The notes below the pieces were generated by a model, which worked only from the letters and a program-made list of their open reading frames with translations, did no database searches and had not been told where the DNA came from. Below are positions 1 through 6,029 of a stretch of 10,007 bases of DNA, piece by piece (position 1 is the first letter of the stretch; each line of letters begins with the position of its first letter). Source of the DNA: JAADHY01 sp964428935 (GTDB taxonomy: Bacteria > Planctomycetota > Planctomycetia > Planctomycetales > Planctomycetaceae). Made by a program: the position numbers and the translations under genes. Location of the stretch: contig CAYSAG010000189.1 in NCBI GenBank assembly GCA_964428935.1, forward strand, positions 1 to 10,007. Direction: 5' to 3'.

Positions 1-139
1 TGGATTCGGTCGGCGTCGTCACCGATCAATCCAGTCCGCCGTGCAGACTCCGTCGCGCTCGCCACAAACGATGTCCCAAATCTTCGATTTGACAAAGCAC
101 TAGGTCGACGAGCGAGCTGAGCCTCTCGGCGTGTCCGGC
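1..139. other. Downstream flank, no supported gene
   Basis: This stretch lies downstream of the large ATPase gene. One minus-strand frame stays open from the ATPase stop codon to the window edge (about 47 codons), but it has no good start or ribosome binding site and its Arg/Ala/Ser-rich translation is unlike a recognisable protein. It could be the start of a neighbouring gene cut by the window edge, or chance. A 7-bp inverted repeat (117-123 with 137-143, 13-base loop) overlaps the ATPase stop codon. It has no T-run after it, so I do not call it an intrinsic terminator. Confidence 0.4.
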
Positions 140-622
140 TCAGACAATTTTCCACGCGTCAATGTCGTCCTCGTCCCAGTACTCGCCCGTGTCTTCTTCG
201 TCTTCGTCCAGCCGGCCGGACTCGGACGGTTCGAGAGCCGACGGCTCGGCTTCCGACGGCTCGGGGGCGCAAGTCGGAGCGCCCGGCCCGGGCGTCGGAG
301 CTTCCGGTTCAGTCCTCGTCGGTTGACCGCCGGGCGGTTCGGACTGGTTCGCAGTCGCCGGCTCCGCCCGGTCCACAGACGTCGGCTCCGACGGCCGCTC
401 GGTCGACCCTTCCGGCTCGCCGCGCGACTCTGGCTCGCTCGTCGGCCGCGCCGGCTCGACCGACGGCTGTTGCTCGTCTGGAGCGGTGTGGCTGTCGGTC
501 GAGCCGAGCGGCGCTTCGGTTTGGCCGGGTTGGACGGGCTGAGCCGCTTGGTCGGGTTGGCCGGATTGCGTCGTCGTCGGAGCCGGCGGCTGTGCGGTCG
601 GTGGGTGGACGGTTGGCGTCAG
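140..622 (-). repeat. Pro/Glu-rich low-complexity tail of the ATPase
   Basis: The last 160 codons of the ATPase encode a Pro-, Glu-, Thr-, Ser- and Gln-rich stretch. The dipeptide EP recurs about ten times, usually after Ser, Thr, Ala or Gly. The last 22 residues are strongly acidic and end in DIDAWKIV. No domain is visible; it is probably disordered. The acidic, aromatic-containing end could be a docking peptide, but that is inference. Confidence 0.7.
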
Positions 623-3600
623 TGCGCCGACCGCTTGTTCGAAGCATTGGCCGACGAAGTGCAGCCAGTCGTCGGTGGGCGGAGCGTACGGTCGGAACTT
701 CTCGGTCTCACCGCGGTCCATTAAACACAGCAGCGCGCGGTTCTTGCCCAGGCGTGCGGCGGCCGTGGAGTCAATGAGGTGACTGGAGTCGGTGGCGCTC
801 AGGTGGAAGACGATTCGTGTTTCCAGGTCGCGCAGCGTCTGGGAACTCATCCAGCGAACCACGTTGTTGTACGAGTCGCACCAGACGACGGTGTGAATTC
901 CCAGTGCGGGGCCTTTGCGCAGAACGTCGAGAAACTGTTGGGCGGGGTCGGCGGGCTTGTCCTTGTCGAAGCTGAAGCCGAAGTCGTCTTCGTCTTTTCG
1001 CAGCTCGCGGAAGCGGCCCAAGTTGTGGACGAAAACGAAAATGGGCGGGGCGTCCAGGTCGGACTGTTCGTCTCGTCGAGCCAGCTCGGCGGCCAGCTCC
1101 TCCGCAGCCTCTTTCACTCGTCGTGGCTCGACCACCCGAACGCGGTGGGGCAGAGTTTGGGCCAGCCGCGCCCACAGCTCGCTGTGGTCCGAAACGGCCG
1201 TGCCGCCGTCGAAAATGTAGAACTGAGCGGTTTGAGCTTCGGGCGCAGGTCGGGTTTGAGCGGCGACGCTGAGCAGAATGGAAGAGAGGACGCCCAGTGC
1301 CGCGGCCTCGTCTTGCCCGACCAGCAGCACGTTCGCGCCGCTTTGACGGCGCAGTTGCACCGCCGTCGGTTCTTTGATTTCCACCGGGTCGCCCAGCCAG
1401 GCCGTCGGTTCCAGCACGAGCGTGTCCCAACGGGGGCAGCGGAGCAGTTGCACGAGGGCTTCGTTCTGGCGGGGGTCGGCCGGGACATTGCCTTCGAAGA
1501 CAATGGGCGGTTCGGCTTGCACCCCTCGCCGCTCCGCCAGCTCGCGAATTCGCTCCAAGTAGACGTTGCGCTTGTCTTCGGGCAGCCACGCAATTTGAAA
1601 TGGGTGGTTGCCTTCGACCAGTCCGTTGGCGTCGTTGTAAATGGCTTCGCCGGGACGCGAGAGCAGCCGAGCGGCCGAGTTTTCTTCGCTGAGAATCAGG
1701 TGCGCGTCGGCTTCGCTGCACTGCAAAGCAATGCGAACGGCCATTTGTCCCAACGTGCTGCGAGCCAACGTGTAGGCTCCCGCCAGCGTCTGCGAGCCCA
1801 ACAGCACGTGAATTCCGAACGCTCGGCCTTGTCGAACCAGCCGGTCCAGCAGCAAAGCGGCGTCTTGAGCAATTCGGTCGTCCTCGACGAAGAACTCATG
1901 GAACTCGTCAATGATTAACAGAATCCGCGGCAGGCGGGCGTCGGGGTGAGCTCGGCGGAAGCTGGGCAGGTCTTGCACGCCGTGCTGACGAAACAGGTCG
2001 CCCCGCTCCTTCAGCACCGCGTCCAGCCGGTGCAGCACGCTCAGGCCAAACTCCCGGTCGCTTTCAATCGCCACCACTCGACAGTGCGGCAACTGGTGAG
2101 TGGCGTACGTCTTGAATTCGACGCCCTTCTTGAAGTCGATTAGGTAGAACTCGAATTCGTCCGGGCCGTAGTGAAGGGCGGTGTTGGTAATGAGGGCGTG
2201 CAGGAACGAGGACTTTCCCGAGCCCGTTTTGCCGGCCACGAGCACGTGCTGCGAGGTTCCTCGCCCCAGCCGCATGAACTGCAGTTTGGTGGCGCCGGCG
2301 CGGCCGAGCGGAACGTCCAGGCCGTCGCGGCTGCTGCACGTCCACATGCGGTTGGGCGGCGGAGCAATGACGTCGAACGGGACTTCGACGCGCCGAGCGT
2401 CCTTGGACTCTTCTCCGACCTTCCGCACAATTTGCACGAACCGCTCCGGCTCGGGCGGCTCGTCCAATTGCAACGGCAGGTCGCGGAACTCCGGACTGTC
2501 CCAGACGAACCGGTCGCCCTTCCACACCAGTCGTGTCGCCTGACGCTCCAGGTCGCCCAGGTCAAACCGGTGCGGCAGCGGTTGGTTTGGGTCGACGCTG
2601 ACCAGAGTGAAAATTCCGCAACGCGGGCCGCTGTTGGCAATGCTGACCAGTCGCCGCGCCGCCGCCTCGGTGAAGTTCACGGGGAAGTTGGCGACCACTA
2701 ACACGTGGAACGGTTCGGCCACTTCGCCGGCCTGCTCGTTGTACTCCAAAATCGTCTTGAATTCGTTTCGCAAGTACGTCTGGAAAATGTTTTCCATGTG
2801 TTCGGTCAGGTCGGCCAGGCGTTTTTCAATGTGCGAGCTTTCGGTCCAAATTCGGTTGGAAATGAGCAGCTCGTCGAAGTCGGCCAAATGCATGAAGGCC
2901 GAGAAATTCTCGCCCAGACCGACCGGGTCAATGATCGTGAAACGAATTCGGCCCGGCGGCAGGGTGGTCAGAAACCGGAGCATGGCTGTTTGCAGAACGC
3001 GGACCGCTTCGGTCTTGCCGGCGCCGTCGGCTCGGAGCACCGTGGTGGCGTTCTGGGGGAAGGGCAGAATGGCCGGCAGGACGAACCGGGTTCGTTCAGG
3101 CCGGAGCCGCTCGTCCGGTGGCAGGCCGTTTTCCATTTGCTCCAAGTCGACCTCGAACTGCCCAATTCGAATGCCGGGCGGCAGCTCACGCGACGGTGTC
3201 CACGTTTCGGCCAGCGTTGCCCAGTCCGGGAAGAAACGACGACTGATTTCGTTCAGGTGGTCGGCGGCTTGCAGCGTTCGGCTGACGGCCGTGCGCCACC
3301 GAGTGGCCAAGTCGTTCCACTCGCGCCCGAAACCGCTCTCGTGGTTGGACAACGTCGCCTCCAGCCGCGACTGCCACGACTGTTTTTCCGTGTCGAACCA
3401 CTGGTCCAGCTGTCGAATCAGACGCGGGTACTTTTCGTCGGCTTCTTGCAGCGCCTGTTCCCGGCGTTCGGCCATTTCCCGTAGCAGTCGCGGGTAGTGT
3501 TCGTGAGCGTGGCGCAGGGCGTCGGCCTTCTGCTGCTCGGCCTCGGCCAGCTCGTCTTGGTACCGCTGCTCGACTTTCCTTCGGTTTTCGTCGCGCCGTC

Positions 3601-4588
3601 GCTGGACCTCGGCGTCCCAGTGAGCGGCGTCCGCGGCCAGCCGTTTCAGCTCCGCCTTCGTCTGCTCCTGCCAGTGACGCATGGCCGCCTGAGCGTCGAC
3701 CACGTGCTGCAACAGCTGGTCGTAGACGCTCCCCGAGCGACTGCGCGACAAACCGAACAGGACCAACTGCACCAGCAACGCCACGGCAAAGGCCGTTCCC
3801 GCACACGTCCCGTACCACTCCGGCGAGGACCTCGCCAACGGCACCTGCAGCCACTTCGGGTCGACCAGCAACGCCGCGACGGCCGTCAGCGCGACGAAAA
3901 GGCCCGCGAACCACAGAAACGGCGTCCAACCGGCAAACAGACGCGGCAAGACCAATCGGTGAAGCTTTCGAACGACCTGGCGGGCTTGCGCAACCGCCTC
4001 GTCGAATTGGTCCTGAGCCTCCCCCGGGTCGCTCACGCGCACCTGCGGTTTGGGCCGGACAAAGTCCCGCCACTGCCGCCACCGTTGCATGAGTTCGTGC
4101 GCTTCGGTCAACTCGTCCTGCAACGCCTGCCATTCGGCTCGAAAATGCTCCTTCGTCTTTTCGGCCTGAACCTTGAGCAGCTCGTACTGGTGCTTGGGGC
4201 TGTCGTCGGCGTCTTCGTCGAAGTACGAATCGACCATCCAAAGGGACTCGTCGTGCTGACGGCGGGCCGTCTCGACCCGTTCGTCGTACGTCTGCTGAAT
4301 TTCGGCCAGCACGCGGTCGTACTCGGCCTGCGTTTGAGCGGAGTCGGTTTGGTACTGCCGCTCGATTTGCTGGCGGACCGTCTCGTACTCGCGCTGCAAA
4401 GCCTCGCGCTGCTGCTCGTACTGCCGCGTCAACTCTTGCAGCTCTTCCGCGAACTCCTGCTGAATTCGTTCAATCTGCGCGTCGTAATTGCGGCAGACTT
4501 CGCCTTCACGCTGAGCCCGCTCGGCAATGGCCTGACGCAGCCGAGTCAACAGCTCTTTTTCGTACTCAACCGACAGTCTGTCCGTCAC
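140..4588 (-). CDS. EccC/FtsK-like membrane ATPase (type VII secretion-like translocase) with hendecad coiled coils
   Basis: This is a probable secretion motor at the cytoplasmic membrane. From the GTG start it is 1482 residues. Seen in order: a long coiled coil (about 7-175) containing an 11-residue repeat; two hydrophobic helices (about 220-242 and 259-279) joined by a short loop; a second long coil (about 288-431); then three RecA/FtsK-like modules. Module 1 (about 503-698) has a reduced P-loop (DGAGKT, 521-526) and no acidic Walker B (HVLVVANFP, 628-636). Module 2 (about 745-1030) is canonical, with Walker A GKTGSGKS (786-793), LIDFKKG (816-822), Walker B ILLIIDE (889-895) and an SQT motif (932-934). 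Module 3 (about 1045-1310) has lost both motifs (VGQDEAAALG, 1090-1099; FVFVHNLGRF, 1184-1193). A disordered Pro/Glu-rich tail (1323-1482) ends very acidic. Three tandem FtsK modules after two membrane helices match EccC. The adjacent WXG100-like gene supports secretion rather than chromosome segregation, and no FtsK gamma DNA-reading domain is visible. An upstream in-frame TTG at 4699 would add 37 low-complexity residues. Function is inferred; the FtsK/EccC family is clear. Confidence 0.85.
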   Translation of the reverse strand: MTDRLSVEYEKELLTRLRQAIAERAQREGEVCRNYDAQIERIQQEFAEELQELTRQYEQQREALQREYETVRQQIERQYQTDSAQTQAEYDRVLAEIQQTYDERVETARRQHDESLWMVDSYFDEDADDSPKHQYELLKVQAEKTKEHFRAEWQALQDELTEAHELMQRWRQWRDFVRPKPQVRVSDPGEAQDQFDEAVAQARQVVRKLHRLVLPRLFAGWTPFLWFAGLFVALTAVAALLVDPKWLQVPLARSSPEWYGTCAGTAFAVALLVQLVLFGLSRSRSGSVYDQLLQHVVDAQAAMRHWQEQTKAELKRLAADAAHWDAEVQRRRDENRRKVEQRYQDELAEAEQQKADALRHAHEHYPRLLREMAERREQALQEADEKYPRLIRQLDQWFDTEKQSWQSRLEATLSNHESGFGREWNDLATRWRTAVSRTLQAADHLNEISRRFFPDWATLAETWTPSRELPPGIRIGQFEVDLEQMENGLPPDERLRPERTRFVLPAILPFPQNATTVLRADGAGKTEAVRVLQTAMLRFLTTLPPGRIRFTIIDPVGLGENFSAFMHLADFDELLISNRIWTESSHIEKRLADLTEHMENIFQTYLRNEFKTILEYNEQAGEVAEPFHVLVVANFPVNFTEAAARRLVSIANSGPRCGIFTLVSVDPNQPLPHRFDLGDLERQATRLVWKGDRFVWDSPEFRDLPLQLDEPPEPERFVQIVRKVGEESKDARRVEVPFDVIAPPPNRMWTCSSRDGLDVPLGRAGATKLQFMRLGRGTSQHVLVAGKTGSGKSSFLHALITNTALHYGPDEFEFYLIDFKKGVEFKTYATHQLPHCRVVAIESDREFGLSVLHRLDAVLKERGDLFRQHGVQDLPSFRRAHPDARLPRILLIIDEFHEFFVEDDRIAQDAALLLDRLVRQGRAFGIHVLLGSQTLAGAYTLARSTLGQMAVRIALQCSEADAHLILSEENSAARLLSRPGEAIYNDANGLVEGNHPFQIAWLPEDKRNVYLERIRELAERRGVQAEPPIVFEGNVPADPRQNEALVQLLRCPRWDTLVLEPTAWLGDPVEIKEPTAVQLRRQSGANVLLVGQDEAAALGVLSSILLSVAAQTRPAPEAQTAQFYIFDGGTAVSDHSELWARLAQTLPHRVRVVEPRRVKEAAEELAAELARRDEQSDLDAPPIFVFVHNLGRFRELRKDEDDFGFSFDKDKPADPAQQFLDVLRKGPALGIHTVVWCDSYNNVVRWMSSQTLRDLETRIVFHLSATDSSHLIDSTAAARLGKNRALLCLMDRGETEKFRPYAPPTDDWLHFVGQCFEQAVGALTPTVHPPTAQPPAPTTTQSGQPDQAAQPVQPGQTEAPLGSTDSHTAPDEQQPSVEPARPTSEPESRGEPEGSTERPSEPTSVDRAEPATANQSEPPGGQPTRTEPEAPTPGPGAPTCAPEPSEAEPSALEPSESGRLDEDEEDTGEYWDEDDIDAWKIV
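2210..2233 (-). other. Intact Walker A of the middle FtsK module
   Basis: These codons encode GKTGSGKS, a perfect P-loop preceded by HVLVA, as in FtsK/SpoIIIE/EccC proteins. It pairs with the Walker B ILLIIDE about 100 residues later. It is the only complete nucleotide-binding site in the protein. Confidence 0.9.
3296..3727 (-). other. Second long coiled coil of the ATPase
   Basis: The segment after the membrane hairpin is charged and helical. It repeats with a 22-residue step: Tyr343, Tyr365 and Tyr387 sit at the same place in the units, and HYPRLLR and KYPRLIR are direct copies 22 residues apart. Phe398, Phe420 and Trp431 stay in the same 11-residue phase. It links the membrane hairpin to the first ATPase module and may act as a stalk. 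Confidence 0.7.
3752..3931 (-). other. Two-helix membrane hairpin within the ATPase
   Basis: These codons encode two uncharged hydrophobic segments of about 23 and 21 residues, separated by a roughly 16-residue loop containing DPKWLQVP. Basic residues lie just before the first and just after the second. This predicts a hairpin that anchors the protein with both ends in the cytoplasm and only the short loop outside. EccC proteins also carry two membrane helices, but near the N-terminus; here about 220 residues of mostly coiled coil precede them. Confidence 0.75.
4226..4489 (-). repeat. Hendecad (11-residue) repeat in the N-terminal coiled coil of the ATPase
   Basis: Reading from the GTG start, an aromatic residue recurs exactly every 11 residues: Tyr35, Phe46, Tyr57, Tyr68, Tyr79, Tyr90 and Tyr101, then His112 and Phe123 in the same phase. 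Each unit has the pattern x-[YF]-[DEQA]-x-x-x-x-x-hydrophobic-x-x and is otherwise Glu/Gln/Arg-rich. Units such as EYETVRQQIER and EYDRVLAEIQQ show it well. The 11/3 periodicity is typical of hendecad coiled coils, which are nearly straight or slightly right-handed. Confidence 0.85.
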
Positions 4589-4594
4589 GTTCGA

Positions 4595-4598
4595 CCTC
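4595..4598 (-). promoter_or_regulatory. Ribosome binding site supporting the GTG start of the ATPase
   Basis: GAGG lies 6 bases upstream of the GTG at 4586-4588. The alternative in-frame start at 4697-4699 is a TTG with no purine-rich element in front, and it would add only Pro/Arg/Ser/Thr-rich residues before the coiled coil. I therefore prefer the GTG. Confidence 0.55.
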
Positions 4599-4748
4599 GC
4601 TTTGCTTGCCGTTGCTGAGTCGGTTGGACGACGGGGCCGCTGGAGCGTGTGCGACGGCGTCGGGGAGCCGTCGCGGTCCGGCGGGAAGGCCGCTTCCAAC
4701 CGGTGCGACCGTGGAGTGGCTGCTGAGCCCGTCGACTCGTCCGGCCCT

Positions 4749-4973
4749 CTACTCCGTGCAGTCCCGCTCCGCCCGGCCCAAAATTTCGGCCATTCGGTTC
4801 GTAGCGTCCACAGCCAGCTTCACGTTCGGAAAAATGTGCCTTAGGTGGTTCTCTTCCAGCGCCTGGCTGTTCTCGTCGTGCCAGTACAGCTTGGTTTCTT
4901 GCCACGCTTCTTCCAGCAATTCGGTGGCTTTAATCAGCCGAGCAATGTTCGAGTGCAAGTCAACGACAGGCAT
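4749..4973 (-). CDS. Small WXG100-like helical-hairpin protein
   Basis: A 74-residue protein with no signal peptide or membrane helix. It reads as two amphipathic helices (about 5-29 and 35-69) joined by a turn at Tyr30-Trp31-His32-Asp33. That is the place of the Trp-x-Gly turn in WXG100 (ESAT-6-like) proteins, but here Gly is replaced by Asp. A second Trp (24), a HIFPNV segment after the turn and a Cys near the end (72) are other notable residues. It is shorter than the usual ~100 residues and lacks the YxxxD/E secretion signal. ATG start with GGAG 8 bases upstream. It directly precedes the EccC-like ATPase gene on the same strand, so it is probably co-transcribed and may be its substrate, chaperone or adaptor. 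The fold and role are inferred from pattern and neighbourhood; sequence identity to known WXG100 proteins is probably low. Confidence 0.65.
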   Translation of the reverse strand: MPVVDLHSNIARLIKATELLEEAWQETKLYWHDENSQALEENHLRHIFPNVKLAVDATNRMAEILGRAERDCTE

Positions 4974-4981
4974 GTTTCAAG

Positions 4982-4985
4982 CTCC
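4982..4985 (-). promoter_or_regulatory. Ribosome binding site of the WXG100-like gene
   Basis: GGAG lies 8 bases before the ATG at 4971-4973. This supports translation of the short gene, which would otherwise be easy to dismiss. Confidence 0.55.
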
Positions 4986-5106
4986 GACTGCAAGGAACGC
5001 TTGTGCCATTGGGGCGTCGACCGTCCAGTTTCGTTCCGACACGCCGCCCGTCCCCGGACCGCGTTGGTCCTGCGGCCGCCCTTGCGACCGGTCCGCGTCT
5101 GCAATC

Positions 5107-5128
5107 AGGTCGGCCGACGACCCGACCT
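5107..5128. repeat. Inverted repeat upstream of the WXG100-like gene
   Basis: AGGTCGG (5107-5113) pairs perfectly with CCGACCT (5122-5128) across 8 bases, and it contains the 10-base palindrome GTCGGCCGAC (5109-5118). It lies about 135 bases upstream of the small gene. It could be a leader hairpin or operator; in GC-rich DNA it could also be chance. No T-run follows on either strand. Confidence 0.3.
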
Positions 5129-5315
5129 TGCTCGAAAGGACGCCAGTGCCTGCCGACCGTTGTGGGTTCCACGAGTTTGCGCACGAAGCCGCGTTGCGTG
5201 ACAGGTGTCTTGGCCCGCTTTTGAGGTTGTGTCAGACGTGCACCCGGGACGGGACTCCGCCCCCCAAGCCCCTGACCAGAAAAACTCACCACGCCCTCCG
5301 GCCCTTTCCATTCCT

Positions 5316-5903
5316 CTATTCTACCGGCCGCCGGGCGGCCGTGGGCACTGGCCAATGCCGCTGGCCGGACCAAGAAAGACAAGTTCCGTCCGATTGGACG
5401 GGCCGGAAGACCGGCAGACGGCGGGAATTCCAAACCCGGGTCCGCCAAACTGCGCGCAGCCGAAAGTTGGCTGCGTTGATCGCGCTGCCGTAGACCAGAA
5501 CCGGCATGTCCGGGTTGAGCGACTTGACCCACCGCACGCGCCGGTTCTCGCCGCTGATGTCTTTGCCATGAGCGGTCGGCGAGAAAAGCGCGAAGACGAG
5601 CGAGTAGCGTCTCGCAATGTGTCGCCACGCCTCGTCCGACACAGGCTCTCGGACGTTGCTGCACAGCGGCACGCCGTCGGCGACCAGAACGGGTGCGTCG
5701 GCGGTGGACCGACGGTCGGCCGCCGAGGTTTTCAAGCATGTGCTCACAGTTGCCCAACCAAGGGCAACAGCCGTCACAAAGGCTGGTGCCCTTGTTCGCT
5801 CGCACGACGTGGTCGTCCTCCCGAGCAATCTGCGGATCGGTCGGTCGTACGGCCACCGGCTGAGCCTTGCCTTCGCGAGTCCAGCGCGCCGAGCAGCGAA
5901 CAA
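5316..5903 (-). pseudogene. Probable remnant of a GHL15-type putative glycoside hydrolase gene
   Basis: Only an island of about 80 residues (5463-5702) reads as real protein. It includes ADGVPLCSNVREPVSDEAW, then RYSLVFALFSP, then HGKDISGENRRVRWVKSLNP followed by DMPVLVYGSAINA. That resembles the N-terminal part of hypothetical glycoside hydrolases (GHL15-like), where a surveyed 'K-x-LNPD-x-VLVY' strand follows a helix. A hydrophobic stretch before it (AFVTAVALGWATVSTCL) could be a signal peptide after a GTG at 5777. After 5463 the frame turns into Arg/Trp/Pro-rich sequence and stops at 5316, with no continuation in the other minus frames. GHL15 proteins are several hundred residues long, so this is truncated. 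The frame starts with a weak TTG at 5903 and has no clear ribosome binding site. The family call is from memory of the motif. It could instead be a short functional secreted protein. Confidence 0.4.
5325..5341. repeat. 17-base GC palindrome at the end of the decayed frame
   Basis: CGGCCGCC and GGCGGCCG flank a single central G, giving a perfect 8-bp inverted repeat. It sits just inside the 3' end of the broken minus-strand frame. As RNA it would form a short, very stable stem with a 3-base loop. There is no T-run after it, so a terminator role is uncertain. Confidence 0.35.
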
Positions 5904-6029
5904 CCTGTCCTTCAGAATGTTCCGGCTCGTCGGTCGACCGAGACCTTGGACCGCGGTACCCGCCAGCTCCTTCAGCTGCGGGCTTTCACGAACGCGGGTC
6001 GGCCCAAGTTCCTCAGCGTCGACGTCACG

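Larger units (their letters stand above)
4974..5315. other. Intergenic region upstream of the secretion-like pair
   Basis: About 340 bases without a supported gene. It should hold the promoter and leader of the minus-strand WXG100-like/ATPase pair, but I see no convincing -35/-10 pair. It contains an inverted repeat at 5107-5128 (7-bp stem AGGTCGG/CCGACCT, 8-base loop). Around 5240-5305 the minus strand is rich in G-runs, including a run of six Gs at 5261-5266. Short frames here are Arg-rich and look like chance. Confidence 0.5.

Noticed and set aside
117..143. Possible terminator hairpin at the ATPase stop codon
   Set aside because: The stem is only 7 bp with a 13-base loop, overlaps the stop codon and lacks a T-run.
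779..1918. Long plus-strand open frame (379 codons) opposite the third ATPase module
   Set aside because: GC-rich antisense frame without a recognisable motif, fully covered by the better supported minus-strand gene.
2705..3484. Plus-strand open frame opposite ATPase module 1 and the second coil
   Set aside because: Antisense shadow; no motif, and the minus frame carries conserved ATPase features here.
140..4588. Chromosome-segregation FtsK
   Set aside because: Only two membrane helices, three ATPase modules instead of one, no visible winged-helix gamma domain, and a WXG100-like neighbour.
3497..4618. Long plus-strand open frame (373 codons) opposite the ATPase
   Set aside because: It is the antisense of the coiled-coil region. 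Its Leu/Val/Arg-rich translation mirrors the Gln/Glu/Arg codons of the real gene and shows no domain.
5105..5311. 68-codon minus-strand frame with AGAGGA in front of its ATG
   Set aside because: The upstream purine run looks good, but the product is Arg/Gly/Thr-rich without any secondary-structure pattern. Treated as chance.
4960..5856. 298-codon minus-strand frame overlapping the decayed gene and the start of the WXG100-like gene
   Set aside because: Arg/Pro/Ala-rich; it lies in a different frame from the protein-like island at 5463-5702 and overlaps the small gene.
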